Shown here: piece by piece, positions 1 to 7,412 of the stretch | Position numbering within the stretch: the stretch's first letter is position 1 | How the letters are laid out: each line of letters begins with the position of its first letter | Source of the DNA: Pseudomonadota bacterium | GTDB lineage: Bacteria; Pseudomonadota; Alphaproteobacteria; Sphingomonadales; Sphingomonadaceae | Length of the DNA stretch: 29,308 nt | Assembly: GCA_023417515.1 (NCBI GenBank) | Contig: JAEZFL010000072.1 | Location: 1 to 29,308, forward strand | Direction of reading: 5' to 3' | Program-made: the position numbers and the translations under genes | The notes under the pieces: generated by a model | The model's input: only the letters and a program-made list of their open reading frames with translations | Told to the model about the DNA's origin: nothing | Databases searched by the model: none

Positions 1-1357
1 CCTCAAATCCCGCTCGGTGGCCTTGCGGCTGGCGCGGCGGCGCGCTGTCGCCGTCGAGCAGTTCCTCGGCCTGCGGCAAACGCGCCCGGTGCGCCTGCAC
101 CAGTGCCGCCGCGATCTCCTCGGGCGAGCGCTCGGCCAGCAGGCGCCGGCCGAGGGTGCGATCCTCCTCGTCCACCTCCACCGGGGCGAGCAGGGCGCCG
201 AGCAGCCGCTCGCGGTCGGCGGCGGCGATCTGCTCGGGGGTCGGCGGCTTGATCCATTCCGCCTCGATCCGCGCGCCGCGCAGCACCGCCTCCACGCGCT
301 TGCGGCGCGGATAGGGGACGACGAGCACGGCCACGCCCTTCCGGCCCGCGCGGCCGGTGCGGCCCGAGCGGTGCTGCAGCGTCTCGGCATCGCGCGGCAG
401 CTCGACATGAACGACGAGCGAGAGGCTGGGGAGGTCGATGCCGCGCGCGGCAACGTCGGTAGCGACCAGCACCCGGGCGCGGCCGTCGCGCAGCGCCTGC
501 AGCGCGTGGTTGCGCTCGTTCTGGCTGTGCTCGCCGGAAAGCGCGACCGCGTTGAAGCCGCGCTCGGTCAGGCTCGAATGAAGCCGCCGGACATTGTCCC
601 GGGTCGCGCAGAACAGCAGCGCCGACTGCGCCTCGTGCAGGCGCAGCAGGTTCACCACCGCATGCTCGATGTCGCCCGGCGCCACGGTCATCGCCTGATA
701 GGCGATGTCGCCATGGCCGCATGCCTCGCCGACCGTGGAGCTGCGCAGCGCGTCCTTCTGGTAGCGCCTGGCGAGCGCCAGGATCGGCTTCGGCATGGTC
801 GCGGAGAAGAGCAGGGTGCGGCGCTCCGGCGGCGTCGCGTCGAGAATCTCCTCGAGATCCTCGCGGAAGCCCATGTCGAGCATCTCGTCCGCCTCGTCGA
901 GCACGGCGACCCGCAGGTCCCTGAGCTCGAGCGCACCCCGTTCCAGATGGTCGCGCAGCCGGCCCGGCGTCCCGACCACGATATGGGCGCCGCCGGCAAG
1001 GTTGCGGCGCTCCTTCGACGGATCCATGCCGCCGACGCAGGTCGCGATCCGCGCGCCCGCCTTGCCGTAGAGCCAGACCAGCTCGCGGCTGACCTGCAGC
1101 GCCAGCTCGCGCGTCGGCGCGACGATCAGCGCCCGCGGCGTCAGCCCATACGGGATGGGGCCGTCGCCTTCGAGCAGCTGCGGGGCGATGGCGAGGCCGA
1201 AGGCGACGGTCTTGCCGGAGCCGGTCTGGGCCGAGACGATCAGGTCGCGGCCCTCGGCATCGGCTTCGAGGACGGCCGCCTGGACGGGCGTGGGCGACGC
1301 ATAGCCGCGCGCGGCGAGCGCTTCGCCGAGAAGCGGCGGGAGGGATTCGAATGTCAT
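1..1357 (-). CDS. DEAD-box ATP-dependent RNA helicase, DeaD/CsdA-like (3' end outside window)
   Basis: ATP-driven unwinding or remodelling of RNA duplexes, as in ribosome assembly and mRNA turnover, in the cytoplasm. Reading from the ATG at 1357, 452 codons are open to the window edge and no stop is reached, so the C-terminus is missing. Helicase motifs appear in order: Q-motif region (SPTPVQ, about 21-26), Walker A AQTGSGKT (43-50), PTREL (81-85), DEAD (154-157), SAT (185-187), and further on a HRSGRTGR motif VI. The segment after the core (EWIKPPTPEQIAA) resembles DeaD/CsdA proteins, and the visible end is Arg/Pro/Gln-rich, typical of the disordered RNA-binding tail. It is transcribed leftward, downstream of the flavoprotein gene with about 47 bp between them. 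The family is certain; which DEAD-box paralogue this is remains less so without the tail. Confidence 0.93.
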   Translation of the reverse strand, partial: MTFESLPPLLGEALAARGYASPTPVQAAVLEADAEGRDLIVSAQTGSGKTVAFGLAIAPQLLEGDGPIPYGLTPRALIVAPTRELALQVSRELVWLYGKAGARIATCVGGMDPSKERRNLAGGAHIVVGTPGRLRDHLERGALELRDLRVAVLDEADEMLDMGFREDLEEILDATPPERRTLLFSATMPKPILALARRYQKDALRSSTVGEACGHGDIAYQAMTVAPGDIEHAVVNLLRLHEAQSALLFCATRDNVRRLHSSLTERGFNAVALSGEHSQNERNHALQALRDGRARVLVATDVAARGIDLPSLSLVVHVELPRDAETLQHRSGRTGRAGRKGVAVLVVPYPRRKRVEAVLRGARIEAEWIKPPTPEQIAAADRERLLGALLAPVEVDEEDRTLGRRLLAERSPEEIAAALVQAHRARLPQAEELLDGDSAPPRQPQGHRAGFE

Positions 1358-1404
1358 GATTGCTTCCAGATGGGGCGCGCGGCCGGTCCGACAAGAGCGA
1401 GGGG

Positions 1405-2580
1405 CTAAACGACCTGCGCGGCCGCCCAGCCACTAGCCCATGCCCACTGGAAATTATAGCCCCCCAGCCAGCCGGTGACGTCGACCGCCTCGCCGATCGC
1501 GTAGAGGCCCGGGACCTTCTTCGCCTCCATCCTCTGCGACGACAGTTCGGCGGTGCTGATCCCGCCCGCGGTGACCTCGGCCTTAGCAAAACCTTCGGTG
1601 CCGTCGGGGTGGAATTGCCAGTCAGCGAGGCGGCGGGCCGCCTCATCGAGCCTGCGATCGGGCAGGTTGGCGAGCTCGCCCCAAAGTCCGATCCTCTTGG
1701 CCAGGGTTTCGGCCAGCCGGCCCGGGAGAAGCTCGCCGAGCAATGTGTGGAAATGGGTGCGCGGGCGAGCGCGCTTGGCGGCGATTGCCCAACCCGGCTC
1801 CTGCGACGGCAGGAAGTCGACCCCGACCGGCTGGCCGTGGCGCCAGTAGGATGAGATCTGGAGGATGGCCGGCCCCGACATCCCCTTGTGCGTGAACAGG
1901 GCCGCCTCGCGGAAAGAAATCTTGCCCGCCATGGCGATGACCTCGGTGGCCACTCCGGACAGCTCGCGAAACAGCGCTTCGTCGCCGCCGAGCGTCAGCG
2001 GCACGAGCGCCGGCCGCGGCTCGACGACCTTCAGGCCGAACTTGCGGGCGAGATCATAAGCGAAGCCGGTCGCGCCCATCTTCGGGATCGACGGGCCGCC
2101 GGTCGCGATCACCAAGGACGGGGCGGTCGAGACCGTGCCGCCATGGGTGACGGAAAAGGCGCCATCCGAATGGCCCACGTCGCGCACTGGCTCGCCGAGC
2201 GCGATCCGAACCGAGCCCTTGGCGCATTCCTCCATCAACATGTTGACGATCTGCCGCGAGGAGCCGTCGCAGAAGAGCTGGCCCAAGGTCTTCTCGTGCC
2301 AGGCGATTCCGTGCTTCTCGACCAACGCCAGGAAGTCCTGCGGCGTGTAACGGCTCAACGCCGACTTGGCGAAATGCGGGTTGGCCGAGTGAAACTGCGC
2401 CGGCCCCGCGCCCAGATTGGTGAAGTTGCAGCGCCCGCCGCCCGAGATCAGGATCTTCTTCCCCGCCCGCTCGGCATGCTCGACGAGAAGCACGCGGCGG
2501 CCCCGCTGCCCGGCGGTGGCCGCGCACATCAGTCCGGCGGCGCCGGCGCCGAGGATGATGACGTCGTAAGGGGAGGACAC
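1405..2580 (-). CDS. BaiN/RdsA (HI0933, YhiN) family NAD(P)/FAD-dependent oxidoreductase
   Basis: Predicted cytoplasmic flavoprotein of 391 residues, normal for the family. The N-terminus has the Rossmann dinucleotide-binding motif GAGAAG (residues 11-16) at the end of the first beta strand (DVIIL). It is followed by the family-specific AGKKILISGGGRCNFTN stretch, and near the C-terminus by the second FAD contact GLYAIGEAVDVTGWLGGYN. These patches are characteristic of the HI0933 group, whose physiological substrate in proteobacteria is poorly defined; BaiN was proposed as a bile-acid dehydrogenase in a gut clostridium, which need not apply here. The gene is transcribed leftward ahead of the DEAD-box helicase. 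I see no partner gene that would suggest a pathway. Confidence 0.9.
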   Translation of the reverse strand: MSSPYDVIILGAGAAGLMCAATAGQRGRRVLLVEHAERAGKKILISGGGRCNFTNLGAGPAQFHSANPHFAKSALSRYTPQDFLALVEKHGIAWHEKTLGQLFCDGSSRQIVNMLMEECAKGSVRIALGEPVRDVGHSDGAFSVTHGGTVSTAPSLVIATGGPSIPKMGATGFAYDLARKFGLKVVEPRPALVPLTLGGDEALFRELSGVATEVIAMAGKISFREAALFTHKGMSGPAILQISSYWRHGQPVGVDFLPSQEPGWAIAAKRARPRTHFHTLLGELLPGRLAETLAKRIGLWGELANLPDRRLDEAARRLADWQFHPDGTEGFAKAEVTAGGISTAELSSQRMEAKKVPGLYAIGEAVDVTGWLGGYNFQWAWASGWAAAQVV

Positions 2581-2718
2581 GGAAGGAACGGCTTTCGATC
2601 GGACTTCGGCGCGTCCCTAGCCGCCAACGGCCGCCCTGTCTGCCCGCCTTGTCACTAATGGTGGAACGTCGCCGGCTCCCTGGCGTTGATCCGGCCGGAT
2701 CATCCAGTCGGGGGTGTA

Positions 2719-4308
2719 ATGCGTTTCCCATCCTGTCAGCGGGCCGGCGTTTCCCAGGCCCGCCATTTTCTCTTTTCGACCCTCGCCTGCGCGGCGGTCG
2801 CGGTCGCAGCCGTACCCGCGCCTGCCCAGGCCCAGGCCGGCCTCACCGAAGCCGTCCGTTCCGCCGTTCGCGGCGACCGCGAGATCGCGCAATTCTACCA
2901 GCAGCGCGGCTACCAGCCGATCTGGGTCCGCGGCGGCACGCTCGGGCCGGAGGCGCAGCAGCTCCTCCACCTCCTCGAGACGGCCGACGCGGACGGGCTC
3001 AACCCGCGCAGCTACCGGCCCAACGCGGTCGCCGAAGCGATCGACGAGGCGGCGGGCGGATCGCCGCGAGCGCTCGCCCGGGCCGAGATGCTGCTGTCAC
3101 GGACCTTCGCCGACTATGTCCGCGACGTGCGCCAAGCCCGTGACATGGGCATCGTCTATACCGAGGCGCATTACCGGCCGGTGGTTCCGAGCAAGGCGGT
3201 CGCTCTGATGGGCGCGGCGTCGGCGCCGAACCTTCAGGCCTATCTCGAATCGATCGGCTGGATGAACCCGCTCTACGCCCAGCTGCGCGGTGGCCTTGCC
3301 GCCCATCGCGGGCTCGAGGACCGTCCGGCGATCCACGTCCCTTCCGGGCCGATCCTTCGACCCGGATCGACCGATCCCCGGGTAAGGACGTTGCGCGCCC
3401 GCCTCGGAATGGTGCCCGACGGCCCCTATGACCGCGCTGTCGCCAATGCGGTGCGCGAGCTTCAGCGCGCCTACGGCCAGCCGACCGACGGGCTCGCCGG
3501 CCCGCTCACCCTCGCCTTGCTCAACCATGGCTCGCGCGAGACCCAGCAGCTGCTGCGCCTCAACCTGGAGCGCGCCCGAGCGCTGCCCGCTGATCTCGGC
3601 CGCCGCTACGTGCTGGTCGACGCCGCGGCGGCGCGGCTGTGGATGTACGAGGATGGCGAGGCGGTCGGATCGATGCGGGTCGTCGTCGGCAAGCCGACCG
3701 AGCCGACCCCGATGATGGCCGGCACTTTGCGCTACCTGACGCTCAATCCCTATTGGAACGTGCCGCCCGATCTCGTCGAGGAACGCATCGCGCCGGGCGT
3801 GCTCCGCGAGGGGCCGGGCTTCATCCGAAGCCGGCGCTACGAGATCCTGTCCGACTGGACCGAGGATGCGCGCCGCCTCGATCCGTCGGAGGTGGATTGG
3901 CAGGCCGTCGCGTCCGGCCGCCAGGAACTGCGCGTGCGCCAGCTCCCGGGCCAGGACAATGCGATGGGGCGGATGAAGTTCATGTTCCCCAACGACCTGG
4001 GCATCTACCTCCACGACACGCCGGACCGGTCGCTGCTGCGCGAGGAAGGACGATTGTTCAGCGCCGGCTGCGTGCGGCTGGAGGACGCGCCGCGGCTGGC
4101 CCGCTGGCTGTTCGGCACGGCGCCGCGGGCGCCGAGCAATGCGCCCGAGCAGCATATCAACGTGCCCGAGCCCGTGCCGGTCTACATCACCTATCTGACG
4201 GTGGCGCCGGAGCCGCAGGGAGTCGCCTTCCGCCAGGACGTCTACAATCGCGACCCGGTGCAGCTCGCCGCGCTCAACCGGCCTCCCGAGCGCCGCCGCC
4301 GGCGCTAA
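2719..4308 (+). CDS. Secreted L,D-transpeptidase, YcbB/LdtD type
   Basis: Forms 3-3 (mDAP-mDAP) crosslinks in peptidoglycan in the periplasm. The ATG at 2719 is preferred over an in-frame ATG at 2686 because it leaves a normal signal peptide: a basic start, a hydrophobic run (FSTLACAAVAVAAV) and a signal-peptidase I type end (APAQAQA). Domain order over 529 residues: a YcbB-like scaffold, a PG_binding_1 repeat at about 215-270 (DPRVRTLRARLG...TDGLAGPLTLALLN), then the YkuD catalytic domain. The catalytic signature is complete, with His432 in YLHDTPD and Cys451 in SAGCVRLED. It is a single gene on the plus strand and ends at the strong hairpin at 4323-4351. A second, unrelated L,D-transpeptidase-type protein lies at 15221-15913. 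Confidence 0.93.
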   Translation: MRFPSCQRAGVSQARHFLFSTLACAAVAVAAVPAPAQAQAGLTEAVRSAVRGDREIAQFYQQRGYQPIWVRGGTLGPEAQQLLHLLETADADGLNPRSYRPNAVAEAIDEAAGGSPRALARAEMLLSRTFADYVRDVRQARDMGIVYTEAHYRPVVPSKAVALMGAASAPNLQAYLESIGWMNPLYAQLRGGLAAHRGLEDRPAIHVPSGPILRPGSTDPRVRTLRARLGMVPDGPYDRAVANAVRELQRAYGQPTDGLAGPLTLALLNHGSRETQQLLRLNLERARALPADLGRRYVLVDAAAARLWMYEDGEAVGSMRVVVGKPTEPTPMMAGTLRYLTLNPYWNVPPDLVEERIAPGVLREGPGFIRSRRYEILSDWTEDARRLDPSEVDWQAVASGRQELRVRQLPGQDNAMGRMKFMFPNDLGIYLHDTPDRSLLREEGRLFSAGCVRLEDAPRLARWLFGTAPRAPSNAPEQHINVPEPVPVYITYLTVAPEPQGVAFRQDVYNRDPVQLAALNRPPERRRRR

Positions 4309-4322
4309 CGCACAAAAGAAAA

Positions 4323-4351
4323 GCGCCGCCGGGGATAGTCCCCGGCGGCGC
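4323..4351. terminator. Bidirectional intrinsic terminator between convergent genes
   Basis: A perfect 13-bp inverted repeat (arms 4323-4335 and 4339-4351, core GCCGCCGGGGA) closes on a three-base loop. Read leftward, the stem is followed by TTTTCTTTT, so it should stop the lipoprotein transcript well. Read rightward it is followed only by CTCTTCC and is weaker for the transpeptidase transcript. Confidence 0.85.
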
Positions 4352-4371
4352 CTCTTCCGCCGATTAGGCGA

Positions 4372-4944
4372 TCAGCCGCGCTCGCCGCGCCGCACCGGGG
4401 CCTGATAGACGGGCTGCTGCGGCACGCCCTGATAATATTGGCCGCCACGGGTATAGCCATCGACGCAGCCGTCATTGTTGGCGTCGGCCCACACCGCGCC
4501 GGCAAGGCCGCCGACCACCGCGCCGGCGATCGCTCCTTCGAGCACGCCGAAGCCTGTCGCTGCGCCGACGCCCGCGCCGCCGACGGCGCCGAGGCCCGCT
4601 CCGGTCGCCGCAGTGCCGAGCACGTTGGTGCAGGCGCGGCGGGTCGCCGGATCCCAGCCCGCCGGGGCGCCGGCATAATATTGGCCGCCGCGGGTATAGC
4701 CGTCGACATAGCCGTCATTGTTGGCATCGACCCACACTGCGCCGGCAAGACCGCCGATGGCCGCTCCGATCGCCGCTCCGGCAATCGGATCGCCCGCGAG
4801 CGCGCCCACGCCGGCGCCGCCGACAGCGCCGATCGCAGCGCCGGTGCCGGCGCCTTCCAGCATCGCTTCTTCATGAGCCGTGGTGGCGCATGCGCCGAGG
4901 GACATCGAGCCGGCCAGCAGGACGGCAAGGACTGACTTCCGCAT
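4372..4944 (-). CDS. Glycine-zipper lipoprotein with an internal tandem duplication
   Basis: Predicted outer-membrane or periplasmic lipoprotein of 190 residues. The ATG at 4944 was chosen because a GGGAG ribosome-binding site lies just upstream and the product then starts with a lipoprotein signal (MRKSVLAVLL, lipobox LGAC, Cys19). The body is two copies of an 80-residue unit. Each is an Ala/Gly-rich glycine-zipper segment (GAVGGAGVGA; GGLAGAVW) followed by DANNDG(Y/C)VDGYTRGGQYY. The first unit's loop starts at Asp73 and the second at Asp153. The DxNxDGxVD loops resemble EF-hand or dockerin calcium loops, though position 12 is Thr. Glycine-zipper proteins of the 17-kDa surface antigen/YMGG type are usually envelope stress or structural proteins. 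The exact role is unknown. Confidence 0.85.
   Translation of the reverse strand: MRKSVLAVLLAGSMSLGACATTAHEEAMLEGAGTGAAIGAVGGAGVGALAGDPIAGAAIGAAIGGLAGAVWVDANNDGYVDGYTRGGQYYAGAPAGWDPATRRACTNVLGTAATGAGLGAVGGAGVGAATGFGVLEGAIAGAVVGGLAGAVWADANNDGCVDGYTRGGQYYQGVPQQPVYQAPVRRGERG
4430..4775 (-). repeat. Direct duplication inside the glycine-zipper lipoprotein gene
   Basis: The stretch around 4433-4530 recurs around 4673-4770, offset by exactly 240 bases (80 codons). Most bases are identical, including ATAATATTGGCCGCC at the start of both copies. It encodes the two zipper-plus-DANNDG units, so it is a recent in-frame gene duplication and not a mobile repeat. Confidence 0.85.
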
Positions 4945-4999
4945 ATTTGAATACTCCCTGACAGAGGCAGTGACACAGGCCGGCCACGGCAGCGCGCCG

Positions 5000-5072
5000 G
5001 CGGTCTGCAATCAGGTGAACCTTCGCTGACGCGGACCGTTCCGGGGCGTTAACTTTCCCCATTGCAGACCGC
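5000..5072. repeat. 12-bp inverted repeat with a 49-base spacer
   Basis: GCGGTCTGCAAT at 5000-5011 is the exact reverse complement of ATTGCAGACCGC at 5061-5072. It sits between the end of the permease gene (5156) and the start of the lipoprotein gene (4944). The long spacer and lack of a T-run argue against a simple terminator. A paired regulator site, a structured leader of the lipoprotein mRNA, or chance remain possible. Confidence 0.5.
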
Positions 5073-5155
5073 GGCGAATCGAGGCTTATCGTCGATGAGG
5101 CGTTCAAGAGGCGGCCTACCGGCTCGAAATCTCGAAATGGAGAATGGCCGCGCGG

Positions 5156-6472
5156 CTAGAAGGGAAAGGTCATTCGGATCGCGACCACGGCGGCGACCCA
5201 TGTCACCAGGTTGAGCGGAAGCCCGACCCGGACGAAGTCCATGAAGCTGTAGCCGCCCATCTGATAGACGAGCGCGTTGGTCTGATAGCCGAACGGAGTC
5301 GCGAAGGCGGCGCTTCCGGCGATCATCACGGCAACGATGAACGGCCGCGGGCTGACTCCCAGCGTCTCGGCGAGCGCGACTGCAACCGGAGTGACCAGCA
5401 CGGCGACGGTCGCGTTGGACAACAATTCGGTGAGGAACAGGGTCGCCCCGTAGAGGATGATCAGCGCCAGCAGCGGGTTGAGCGTGTCCAGGGAACCGAC
5501 AAGGCTCTGCGTCGCGGCGCTTGCCAGCCCGCTCGCCTCGAGCGCGATTCCGAGCACGATCATGCCGGCGATCAGCATGAGGATGTCGGGCCTGAGCCCC
5601 GAATAGGCCTCGTCCGCGGTCAGCACGCGCATCAGGATCAGCAGCACCGCACCGGCGAAGGCGCAGGCCGCGATCGGAGCGACGTCGAGAGACGCGAGCA
5701 GGATGACCGCCAGGAACACGCCTGCGGACAGGGCCGCCTTCCACGGCTGCAACGGCCGGTCCTCGACGAAGGCTTGCGCCGATCCGAGCTGCGAGCCCGT
5801 CAGGCCTTCCTCGACCAGCTCGACGGCATCGGCGGTCGGCTCCGGCTCGGCTTCGGCGGTGGAGCGTTTGAGCAGGCGGTTGGTGAACAGCAGCAAATAA
5901 AGGCCGCCGGTGACCGCCACCGCCACGCCGACCGGAGTGATCTCGAAGATTCCGAAGCGCGGCTGTCCCGCGATGCTCGCCATGTCGTCGACGAGCAGGT
6001 TGGTCGACGTACCGATCAATGTGCAGCAGCCCCCGAGCACCGCGGCATAGGACAAGGGCATCAGAAAGCGCTTGGGCGGCAGCTTGAGCGACTTGGCGAC
6101 GTCGCGAACCACTGGGGCGCTCAATACCACGATCGGGGTGTTGTTGAGGAAAGCCGACGCCGCGCCGCACAGGCCGATGAGGATCCAGATCCCGAACGCG
6201 CCGACTCGCCTGCACAGGGCGACCATTCGATGGATCGCGGCGTCAAGCAGCCCGGCCAGCTCCATCGCGTAGGCAATGACGAACAAAGAGGCGAGCGCGA
6301 TGATCGCCGGGCTCGCGAAGGCGCCCTGGACCTCGACGGGGCGAACGACCCCGCTGATCAGAAGCACCGCGGCGCCGGTGAGGGCGATGACGTCCGCCCG
6401 TCCCTTGTCGAACACCAGGGCCCAGATCACCGCGGCAAGCACGGCGAGCGTGATCAGCTGGTCATAGTTCAT
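5156..6472 (-). CDS. SLC13-family (DASS / sodium:sulfate-type) membrane permease
   Basis: Predicted inner-membrane transporter for a small anion (sulfate, dicarboxylate or similar); the substrate cannot be told from sequence. From the ATG at 6472 it has 438 residues and about 11-12 hydrophobic segments. The two pseudo-symmetric halves each carry an SNT-like motif: LNNTPIVVL in the first and LLSNATVAVLVTP in the second. It lacks the pair of TrkA-C domains found between the halves in longer family members; a short acidic linker (AEAEPEPTADAVELVEEG) sits in their place. A GTG at 6505 is an in-frame alternative start, but it adds a basic stretch before the first membrane helix. A six-codon reading frame with a good ribosome-binding site ends on the chosen ATG (see 6469-6489). 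Confidence 0.88.
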   Translation of the reverse strand: MNYDQLITLAVLAAVIWALVFDKGRADVIALTGAAVLLISGVVRPVEVQGAFASPAIIALASLFVIAYAMELAGLLDAAIHRMVALCRRVGAFGIWILIGLCGAASAFLNNTPIVVLSAPVVRDVAKSLKLPPKRFLMPLSYAAVLGGCCTLIGTSTNLLVDDMASIAGQPRFGIFEITPVGVAVAVTGGLYLLLFTNRLLKRSTAEAEPEPTADAVELVEEGLTGSQLGSAQAFVEDRPLQPWKAALSAGVFLAVILLASLDVAPIAACAFAGAVLLILMRVLTADEAYSGLRPDILMLIAGMIVLGIALEASGLASAATQSLVGSLDTLNPLLALIILYGATLFLTELLSNATVAVLVTPVAVALAETLGVSPRPFIVAVMIAGSAAFATPFGYQTNALVYQMGGYSFMDFVRVGLPLNLVTWVAAVVAIRMTFPF

Positions 6473-6489
6473 GCCTGACGAACCGCCAT
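6469..6489 (-). CDS. Possible six-codon leader minicistron before the SLC13 permease
   Basis: A GGGAAGG sequence is followed after seven bases by ATG at 6489. The frame encodes Met-Ala-Val-Arg-Gln-Ala and stops at TGA. That TGA overlaps the permease ATG as ATGA. The permease ATG has no convincing ribosome-binding site of its own, so coupled translation is plausible. Six codons is too short for statistical support, so this is a suggestion only. Confidence 0.25.
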   Translation of the reverse strand: MAVRQA

Positions 6490-6566
6490 GGCGGCGCCTT
6501 CCCACAGCGAGGCCGACAAGCCAAGAGCGGGGTCACAGGGCGCGTTCGATTTGATATGCGTTAGCA

Positions 6567-7409
6567 ATGACACGGCTGAACAGACGCTCGACAATGGCGA
6601 AATGGTCCCTCGCGGCCGTCGCTTTGCTCGTCGCGGGATGCGAGGACAGGCGCCCTCCTGTCGACAACAACGCCGAGGCGGGGAATAATGTCGCCGAACC
6701 CGCCACGCTCCCCCTTCCCGTCCCGGAGCAGCCGCTTGACCGCGAGCGGCTGCTGCTCGCCGTCGCTCAGGCGCGCAGCGCTTTTGCCGCCGGCGCCGAC
6801 GACAGCGCCGCTCAAGCCGAGCTCGACGGCGACCGCTTCGAGCTGCGAATCCGCTTCGGCTGCGGCGCCCCGCCCGCGGACGCGCAAGGCGATCCCGCGG
6901 TGCGCCACGATCCGGAGGGACGCACCGTCGAGCTCAGCGCTTCGCCCAACATCGATCTCGGCGACCCTGCAGTCGCGGCCATGACCAGCGAAGGCGTCGA
7001 GGCGGTAGAAGGCATTTGGCTCTCCCGGCCGTGGCTGCTTCGCCCAGCCTGCCCCCCTGCTGGCGCCACGCCGCCGCAGGCGGCCGAAGGCGAGAGGCAA
7101 GCGCAGTTGCCGCGCCATGTCGGGATCGCCCAGTTCTTCACCCCCGACGACTCGCGCATCGGACGGCGCGGCAGTCGCTCCTATCGCCATGTCCTCCGCC
7201 TCGCCGAAGGCCAGGATCCGGCGCGCGCCCAGGGCTATGATCTCGTCCTGTCCGGCCGCCTCCGCGCCGGCCCCGCCGGCCGGGTCATCCGCTGCACCGC
7301 CGCCAACCCCGCCGCGATGCCGGCATGCCTCATCGGCGCCGAGTTCGAGGAGGTGCGGTTCGAGGATGTCGAGCGCCGCGAGGTGCTGGCGCGCTGGGGG
7401 CGTGGCTGA
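6567..7409 (+). CDS. Lipoprotein of unknown function
   Basis: A 280-residue protein that I do not recognise. The start gives a lipoprotein signal: basic n-region (MTRLNRRSTMAKW), hydrophobic core (SLAAVALLVAG) and Cys25 followed by Glu-Asp. Met10 (6594) is an alternative start; neither has a clear ribosome-binding site. The mature part begins with a Pro/Asn-rich linker. A globular region follows with no identifiable motif, containing four cysteines besides Cys25 (in FGCGAPP, RPACPP, IRCTA and PACL). A periplasmic, disulphide-containing protein is the natural reading. It is divergent from the permease and ends three bases before the convergent uvrC stop. Confidence 0.75.
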   Translation: MTRLNRRSTMAKWSLAAVALLVAGCEDRRPPVDNNAEAGNNVAEPATLPLPVPEQPLDRERLLLAVAQARSAFAAGADDSAAQAELDGDRFELRIRFGCGAPPADAQGDPAVRHDPEGRTVELSASPNIDLGDPAVAAMTSEGVEAVEGIWLSRPWLLRPACPPAGATPPQAAEGERQAQLPRHVGIAQFFTPDDSRIGRRGSRSYRHVLRLAEGQDPARAQGYDLVLSGRLRAGPAGRVIRCTAANPAAMPACLIGAEFEEVRFEDVERREVLARWGRG

Positions 7410-7412
7410 GCC

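Noticed and set aside
3..1646. 547-codon minus-strand frame over the helicase
   Set aside because: It is an Arg/Ala-rich shadow of the DEAD-box helicase, which is open in another frame to the window edge with every helicase motif.
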